Origin: Halobacteria archaeon
GTDB taxonomy: Archaea; Halobacteriota; Syntropharchaeia; Alkanophagales; Methanospirareceae
Assembly: GCA_029932715.1 (NCBI GenBank)
Contig: JAOZPO010000042.1
Location: 1-9,809, forward strand
DNA length: 9,809 nucleotides
Reading direction: 5' to 3'
In this document: positions 5,905 to 9,809 of the stretch, piece after piece
Layout: every line of letters begins with the position of its first letter
Numbering within the stretch: position 1 is the first letter of the stretch
Translations under genes and position numbers: made by a program
Notes under the pieces: generated by a model
What the model was told of the DNA's origin: nothing
The model's database searches: none
Seen by the model: only the letters and a program-made list of their open reading frames with translations

Positions 5905-6435
5905 CTACCCCTCTCCCATCACTGCCTCATGTAACGCAATCGCCCTATTTATGGATGGATGCGTTTTCCCTAATTTCGCTTTTAACCCTGCTATTGCCTC
6001 TTCTATACCTGTTCTTCTCGTGCCATCTATCAGGTTATCAGCATGTGCTACTATCTTCTCTTCCATCGTCTCTGGTATGAAATCCATCGCTGGTAAGCCC
6101 ATGACTTCCGCCTCTCCCGCCGTTATCCCTGCTCCTACATGCCTTTGTATTATCCTTACCACAGTCTCCGGCAGCCCTAACTCTCTCGCCAGTTCTCCAC
6201 CCACAAATCCGTGTTTCACACCATGTGTGCGTGCCCTACCTAAATCATGTAGCAATGCACCGGTATAAATCAATTCCTCATCTACAACGTTAGAATTCAC
6301 ATTATGATTAACAGCTATTTCCAGGGCAAGTTCCGCAACTGCTACACAATGCCTGACTACTGCCTTATTGCAGCCAACTTCTCGCAATAACTTTATGCAC
6401 TCTCTTTTTATTCTTTCTTTATCTTCTCCTTCCAC
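5905..6435 (-). CDS. HDIG-type HD domain protein, putative metal-dependent phosphohydrolase
   Basis: A 176-aa HD-domain protein. The metal-binding set of the superfamily is complete: His29 in VRHCVAV, the doublet His63-Asp64 in GALLHDLGRART, further histidines at 71 and 75, His99 in IQRHVGAG, and Asp133 in VAHADNLIDG. This predicts hydrolysis of a phosphate ester, nucleotide or cyclic nucleotide; the substrate is unknown. The most upstream plausible start is GTG at 6435, which overlaps the 3' end of tfe by 28 nt in another frame. No clear SD is present, and a start somewhat further in is possible because residues 1-10 are outside the HD fold. The overlap implies co-transcription with tfe. It ends 21 nt from the end of the convergent L24 gene, with no obvious terminator on either strand. 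Confidence 0.87.
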   Translation of the reverse strand: MEGEDKERIKRECIKLLREVGCNKAVVRHCVAVAELALEIAVNHNVNSNVVDEELIYTGALLHDLGRARTHGVKHGFVGGELARELGLPETVVRIIQRHVGAGITAGEAEVMGLPAMDFIPETMEEKIVAHADNLIDGTRRTGIEEAIAGLKAKLGKTHPSINRAIALHEAVMGEG

Positions 6436-6917
6436 TGCTCTATCTTCGCTATCTTCTCCTCTAACTCTTGTATTAACTCATCATTTGAAATATACTCAAA
6501 ATTCGTACCACATTCAGCACACATGAAGTTTTTTTCCGCGGCTTCTTCAAATAACACTCGCTGACAGCCACATTGGTAAAACACTCCTTTCCGTTCCTCT
6601 TCTAACTGGCTCTCCAGTTCTTTCAGTTTGCTATCCGCTTCATCTTCCAATATCTTCTTCACGTTGTCGTAATTAAAACGCCATAAATAGGTAATCCAGC
6701 CACTACTATCATCTCGTTCAGTCCTGTACTCCGCTATTCTGCTTTCATACAGCCGGTATAAAGTTTTCCTTACCGCAGTGAGTTTTGTATCGCTTAATTC
6801 CGCAATCTCTTCATCTGTTATCTCTCCTTCGGGAACGCTCATCATTATTCCCAACCCTTCGTCTCCTATTCGCCTCTTGAAATATTCCCTAACCACGAAA
6901 TTGTCTAGCTCTAACAT
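6408..6917 (-). CDS. tfe: Transcription factor E, alpha subunit (TFE)
   Basis: The archaeal homologue of TFIIE-alpha, which helps TBP/TFB-loaded RNA polymerase open promoters. The 169-aa protein has an N-terminal winged helix (about residues 5-85: VVREYFKRRIGDEG, then ITDEEIAELSDTKLTAVRKTLYRLYESRIAEYRTE and a W-x-x-x-L-W-R-F ending). A charged helix follows at about 88-112, then a zinc ribbon (Cys116, Cys118, Cys133, Cys136) and a C-terminal coiled coil. The ATG at 6917 is chosen over the in-frame GTG at 6959 because AGGAG sits 8 nt upstream and the protein then starts at the usual MLELDNFVV. The first zinc knuckle reads Cys-Gly-Cys instead of the expected C-x-x-C. The gene follows rrp42 by 79 nt and overlaps the HD-protein gene at its 3' end. 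Confidence 0.93.
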   Translation of the reverse strand: MLELDNFVVREYFKRRIGDEGLGIMMSVPEGEITDEEIAELSDTKLTAVRKTLYRLYESRIAEYRTERDDSSGWITYLWRFNYDNVKKILEDEADSKLKELESQLEEERKGVFYQCGCQRVLFEEAAEKNFMCAECGTNFEYISNDELIQELEEKIAKIEQWKEKIKKE

Positions 6918-6925
6918 CTGATACT

Positions 6926-6930
6926 CTCCT
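6926..6930 (-). promoter_or_regulatory. Ribosome binding site that fixes the tfe start
   Basis: AGGAG on the minus strand with an 8-nt spacer to the ATG at 6917. It would lie inside the reading frame if the GTG at 6959 were used, so it argues for the shorter protein. Confidence 0.7.
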
Positions 6931-6958
6931 TCCGTTGATACTATATTAGAGTTCTTCA

Positions 6959-6974
6959 CTAATTAAACTTTCGG
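6959..6974 (-). promoter_or_regulatory. Possible internal promoter of the tfe-HD unit
   Basis: The minus strand reads CCGAAAGTTTAATTAG: a TATA-like TTTAATTA preceded by a purine-rich BRE-like CGAAA. Transcription would begin near 6935-6940, leaving a leader that still contains the AGGAG of tfe. Such spacing is coherent but the match is only by eye. Confidence 0.35.
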
Positions 6975-6996
6975 TTTTTTCCGCTTTTGGAAACGG

Positions 6997-7776
6997 TTAA
7001 GCAGGTAGGAACTTTTCTCTTATCTCCCCCGCCTTTTCTATCCCTATCTCCAGCATCTCCAATATCACTTCTTCTTTCATACCGTCACTACCGCTCTTCT
7101 GTATTCCTGAGACTGTACTATCTGCATTTGAAATTAGCGTCAACCTGCTTGTAGCCGCCTTCTCCTCTATATAATCTGGGTCCAGCAGGATATTACCGTC
7201 TATCTCTACCATTGTTACCGCCACCGGTGTGTCCTCTATCAATAGTGTATCGTCACCCGTTAAGTTATATCTCTCGTTAGGTAGACGAGTATTCTGAAGA
7301 GCAGCAATGGCACCTAACGCAGCGGCATCTACTAAGTTACCTCCATTGTCCAGTACATGAATATCTAAAAAAACTATCCACACCTTCTCCCCCTCTTCTA
7401 TGCACAATTTCTCAATGTTAATAGCCTCAGACCCCCGGATACCACGGTCCACTACTCTCGCCAGTTGTATACTATTCTCATTTGGTGGTCCCGACTCAAA
7501 TTCGGGCGATGCTAATGGTACAAGCTCCGCATTCGTTATTATCACCCCTTCCCCAGGGGTATCAGGAAAAGGCTCACCGGGTTCGAGTTTTACTCCTACC
7601 AAAACATCCGTAGTGCCTATTTTCACGCGTGCAGAACCTTCTGCATTCTCTATTATAGCTCTCTCCACGCTTATTTCCCGGTATTCGCGAAAGTCTCTAC
7701 CATCTTCTCTACTCCCCTCCGCTATCATATTACGCACATAATCTTTCCTTACATCATCCATTATTTCAAGTCCCAT
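6997..7776 (-). CDS. rrp42: Archaeal exosome subunit Rrp42
   Basis: The RNase PH-fold subunit that pairs with Rrp41 in the hexameric ring of the archaeal exosome. It has no active site itself but helps bind RNA and shape the site in Rrp41. The 259-aa length is typical. Features: REDGRDFREYREISVE at about 23-38 (the RNase PH N-terminus), KIGTTDVLVGVKLE, the Rrp42-type segment ESGPPNENSIQLARVVDRGIR, WIVFLDIHVLDNGGNLVDAA in the core, and DPDYIEEKAATSRLT towards the end, where Rrp41 has its catalytic acids. The ATG at 7776 has GGAGGAG at 7782-7788 and an 18-nt distance from the stop of rrp41; a second ATG at 7761 lies further in and lacks such a site. It is the last of the three exosome genes. 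Confidence 0.96.
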   Translation of the reverse strand: MGLEIMDDVRKDYVRNMIAEGSREDGRDFREYREISVERAIIENAEGSARVKIGTTDVLVGVKLEPGEPFPDTPGEGVIITNAELVPLASPEFESGPPNENSIQLARVVDRGIRGSEAINIEKLCIEEGEKVWIVFLDIHVLDNGGNLVDAAALGAIAALQNTRLPNERYNLTGDDTLLIEDTPVAVTMVEIDGNILLDPDYIEEKAATSRLTLISNADSTVSGIQKSGSDGMKEEVILEMLEIGIEKAGEIREKFLPA

Positions 7777-7781
7777 CTCTT

Positions 7782-7788
7782 CTCCTCC
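7782..7788 (-). promoter_or_regulatory. Ribosome binding site of rrp42
   Basis: GGAGGAG on the minus strand, 5 nt before the ATG at 7776. It decides between the two nearby ATG codons at 7776 and 7761 in favour of the first. Confidence 0.65.
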
Positions 7789-7794
7789 TCTCTT

Positions 7795-8529
7795 CTACGC
7801 AGCTCTATCCTCGCTACTATCATATCGTTTTAACAACGCCGTACGCTGCAACTCGTATATCTGATGACAGGCATTCATTGCAAGCTTCAGCCCTTTTTCT
7901 ATCTCTTCTTTTGTCATTCGACCATCCATTTGCAGTGCGGTTATTACGTTTCTTCGCGCTATCATCGCAATTGGCATATCTGCTTCGCCATAATTATCCT
8001 CCACCGCGTTCAAATCCAGAACTACTTCTCCTCCTACTTTGCCCACCGCAACTGAAGACACAAGGTCTTTCATCGGTATCCCCGCGTCGGCAAGGGCTAC
8101 GGAGGCTGCATTTATCCCCGCTGTTCTCGTACCTGCATCCGACTGCAGTATCTCTACATAGACCTCTATTGCCGTCTTTGGGTAATATTCTTTTATAATA
8201 ACGGGCTCCACGGCTTCTCTACTTACTTTCGATATTTCAACGCTCCTTCTATCAGGTCCCGGCCTCTTTCTGTCATCAACAGAAAAAGGTGCCATATTAT
8301 ACCTGAACTTTACCACTGCCATCTTTGCATCCTGAGCATGCCGGGGATGCATCTCTCTTGGCCCATATACTGCTGCTATCACCTTGTTATTGCCTAATTC
8401 AAGATAACAGGACCCATCTGCTCTCTTTAATACGCCCACCTCTATCTTTATATCCCTAAGTTCATCAAAACCTCTGCCATCTACTCTTTTACCCTCTTTT
8501 ATAAATTCTATATCTTCTCCTTTTTTCAT
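7795..8529 (-). CDS. rrp41: Archaeal exosome catalytic subunit Rrp41
   Basis: The phosphorolytic 3'-5' exoribonuclease subunit of the archaeal exosome, which degrades or adds 3' tails using phosphate or NDPs. The 244-aa protein keeps all key parts: [11 protein letters not shown] at 15-25, RNA-contacting DRRS at 93-96, the phosphate-binding GTRTAG at 133-138, and the acidic residues of [11 protein letters not shown] (Asp178 and Asp184), equivalent to the catalytic pair of Sulfolobus Rrp41. It should therefore be active. The ATG at 8529 lies 17 nt after the rrp4 stop with GAGG about 12 nt upstream. The gene sits in the standard SBDS-rrp4-rrp41-rrp42 order, consistent with stoichiometric production of the ring and cap. 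Confidence 0.97.
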   Translation of the reverse strand: MKKGEDIEFIKEGKRVDGRGFDELRDIKIEVGVLKRADGSCYLELGNNKVIAAVYGPREMHPRHAQDAKMAVVKFRYNMAPFSVDDRKRPGPDRRSVEISKVSREAVEPVIIKEYYPKTAIEVYVEILQSDAGTRTAGINAASVALADAGIPMKDLVSSVAVGKVGGEVVLDLNAVEDNYGEADMPIAMIARRNVITALQMDGRMTKEEIEKGLKLAMNACHQIYELQRTALLKRYDSSEDRAA

Positions 8530-8546
8530 TTTACGCCTTATCCTCT

Positions 8547-9221
8547 CTATCTTTTACTACTCTGTCTGGCTAAATCCAAAAATTCCGCCACTCTATTCGT
8601 CAAACCTGATGTGTGCGCTTCATTTGTAATCATCAATATCACCTCAGATGCGAGTTTCATGTCTTCTGCATCGCCTTTTATCCAAATACGACCGTTCTTT
8701 GCGACGAATATAAAGCAGTTGCTTTTAGCTTTTAACAGCTTTATCATCGAACCTTTCCTTCCTATAATACGGGGCACCTTCGTATAAGGTATCTCTATCA
8801 ATCTCCCCCCGCTTCCTATAACCAAATCTTCCTTCAATGCCAGAGATATCCTCATCAGCGCATCCACGTTCGTTACCTCCACTGCGATTAAATCATCCAG
8901 ATCCCAAAACGCATTCATATTGCCAAAGTCTATTCTCTCTTCATTCCGCATTGCTACTTCCGACATGTGCAACCGCGCTTCGTATGGCGACGCTATATCA
9001 ATAATCCAGTATGGGAACGAAATCTCAATCACCTTTCCTAATACCACATCGCCCCTTATCGGTATATACTTCCCGGTAAACGCTACCACTCTTATCTCGT
9101 TCTTATCATCTACCACGCCATAGGTCGCGGCATGAACTTCGCCATCTTCTACATAAGTCCCCTCTCCAGCACGTTTCGCATCATCAGAAACAAAATCACC
9201 CGGAATTACCACCTTATACAT
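8547..9221 (-). CDS. rrp4: Archaeal exosome RNA-binding cap subunit Rrp4
   Basis: The cap protein that feeds RNA into the Rrp41/Rrp42 ring and favours poly(A). The 224-aa protein shows the three expected domains: an N-terminal domain beginning [10 protein letters not shown] with [15 protein letters not shown]; an S1 domain at about 57-130 ([29 protein letters not shown]); and a KH domain with [12 protein letters not shown] (GRKG at 154-157). The third domain distinguishes it from Csl4, which has a zinc ribbon. The ATG at 9221 lies one base after the SBDS stop, with no strong SD, so it is probably reached by ribosomes finishing SBDS. Length and motifs indicate an intact gene. Confidence 0.96.
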   Translation of the reverse strand: MYKVVIPGDFVSDDAKRAGEGTYVEDGEVHAATYGVVDDKNEIRVVAFTGKYIPIRGDVVLGKVIEISFPYWIIDIASPYEARLHMSEVAMRNEERIDFGNMNAFWDLDDLIAVEVTNVDALMRISLALKEDLVIGSGGRLIEIPYTKVPRIIGRKGSMIKLLKAKSNCFIFVAKNGRIWIKGDAEDMKLASEVILMITNEAHTSGLTNRVAEFLDLARQSSKR

Positions 9222-9222
9222 A

Positions 9223-9809
9223 TTACTTCACTATCTTCGTCTCAACTTCTCCCTTAGTCAAACCGTTCAAAAAAGAGAAAACGTCATCTCTCAATCCTGT
9301 TGGCACCTTCAAGAGCGCTATATATGACCCGTCTCCCTGCCACTCCTCTTTTGTCACCTTGTACCTCTTCTTTATATCATATACATGCCCCGCATACGTG
9401 GCAGGTATCTTTATCGCTATCTCTATCTCCTCTATCTTTATGGGGATTAAAGGTCTTATTGCCTTCACCGTCTCGCTTACCAGATCATCTACTGTCTTGA
9501 ACGGATCAACATGCACCTTAGCCTCTTTCATCGCTATCTCTATCCTTGCGGGTGGGTGAGGGGTACCAGTCTGAGGATTTATGGAGATTTGAGCGATTTG
9601 ATCTATCACCTTCTTCCTCTTCTCCTCCACTCTTCTCCGTCTTTGCTCGGTGGTCAGTTGCACCTCGCCCTCTTTTATTATCCTCTTCGCTATTTCCACC
9701 ACATCTGTGGTAGAAAATACTGCCATCAAATTGGCTTCTGTTGCCTTTTCACCCTTTGATACATCTCCAAAAATGCCCTCCGCCGCTAATACAGCGCCAA
9801 TATCAATCG
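9223..9809 (-). CDS. Ribosome maturation protein SBDS/Sdo1 (partial, N-terminus outside window)
   Basis: The archaeal Shwachman-Bodian-Diamond syndrome protein family, which in eukaryotes releases the anti-association factor eIF6/aIF6 from the large subunit. The frame stays open to the right edge: before the internal TTG-ATG at about 9727 it reads IDIGAVLAAEGIFGDVSKGEKATE, the end of domain I. The visible 194 residues lack roughly the first 40 of the usual 230-240. Domain II includes STTDVVEIAKRIIKEGEVQLTTEQRR; then come PHPPARIEIAMKEAKVHVDPFK and domain III with IPATYAGHVYDIKKRY. A start at 9729 would remove domain I and is rejected. It is the first visible gene of the exosome operon, separated from rrp4 by one base. 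Confidence 0.95.
   Translation of the reverse strand, partial: IDIGAVLAAEGIFGDVSKGEKATEANLMAVFSTTDVVEIAKRIIKEGEVQLTTEQRRRRVEEKRKKVIDQIAQISINPQTGTPHPPARIEIAMKEAKVHVDPFKTVDDLVSETVKAIRPLIPIKIEEIEIAIKIPATYAGHVYDIKKRYKVTKEEWQGDGSYIALLKVPTGLRDDVFSFLNGLTKGEVETKIVK

Noticed and set aside
6918..6959. GTG start extending TFE by 14 residues
   Set aside because: The strong AGGAG site would be inside the gene, and the family start fits the ATG at 6917.
6981..6996. Imperfect hairpin after rrp42 as a terminator
   Set aside because: The stem is only six pairs with one wobble, and no T-run follows on the coding strand.
1..9809. CRISPR array, insertion sequence, tRNA or rRNA
   Set aside because: No regularly spaced direct repeats, transposase motifs, terminal inverted repeats, tRNA cloverleaf or rRNA sequence was recognised; nearly all of the window is coding.

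Overview
This window looks like chromosomal DNA from an archaeon, most likely a euryarchaeon of the methanogen/ANME type. The evidence is an archaeal exosome cluster (Rrp4, Rrp41, Rrp42) following an SBDS/Sdo1 gene, transcription factor E, archaeal-type ribosomal proteins S15, S17e and L24, a geranylgeranyl reductase-family flavoprotein of ether-lipid metabolism, and a secreted COG1361-type beta-sandwich protein paired with a LolD-like ABC ATPase. Ribosome binding sites match the GGAGGTGA consensus and gene gaps are very short. An affiliation near Methanophagales/Syntrophoarchaeia is only a guess from style and content.

Layout. All genes but one lie on the minus strand, so the narrative runs from high to low coordinates. 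Block A (9809 to 5905): partial SBDS, rrp4, rrp41, rrp42, then tfe and an HDIG-type HD protein. The first four are 1-18 nt apart and form one core RNA-processing operon. The tfe gene sits 79 nt further on, with its own strong SD and a possible promoter, and the HD gene overlaps its 3' end. Block B (5518 to 5883, plus strand): a lone ribosomal protein L24 gene, transcribed towards block A and divergently from block C. Block C (5442 to 2393): geranylgeranyl reductase family protein, S15, a 76-aa two-helix membrane protein, S17e and dapA, with gaps of 1-11 nt. Block D (2277 to 1): a class I SAM methyltransferase, a COG1361-type exported protein with a C-terminal membrane anchor, and the N-terminal third of a LolD/MacB-type ATPase that runs off the left edge.

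Together, block A couples ribosome maturation, 3'-5' RNA turnover and transcription initiation. Block C mixes ribosomal proteins with lipid and lysine/diaminopimelate biosynthesis plus an uncharacterised small membrane protein. Block D is probably a cell-envelope export or surface system whose permease lies beyond the window.

No tRNA, rRNA, CRISPR array, insertion sequence or long repeat was seen, and no non-coding stretch exceeds about 115 nt. Nothing here is clearly a new system. The best leads are the small membrane protein between S15 and S17e, the orphan L24 with a shared palindromic TATA element, the Cys-Gly-Cys knuckle of TFE, and the TFE-HD overlap.
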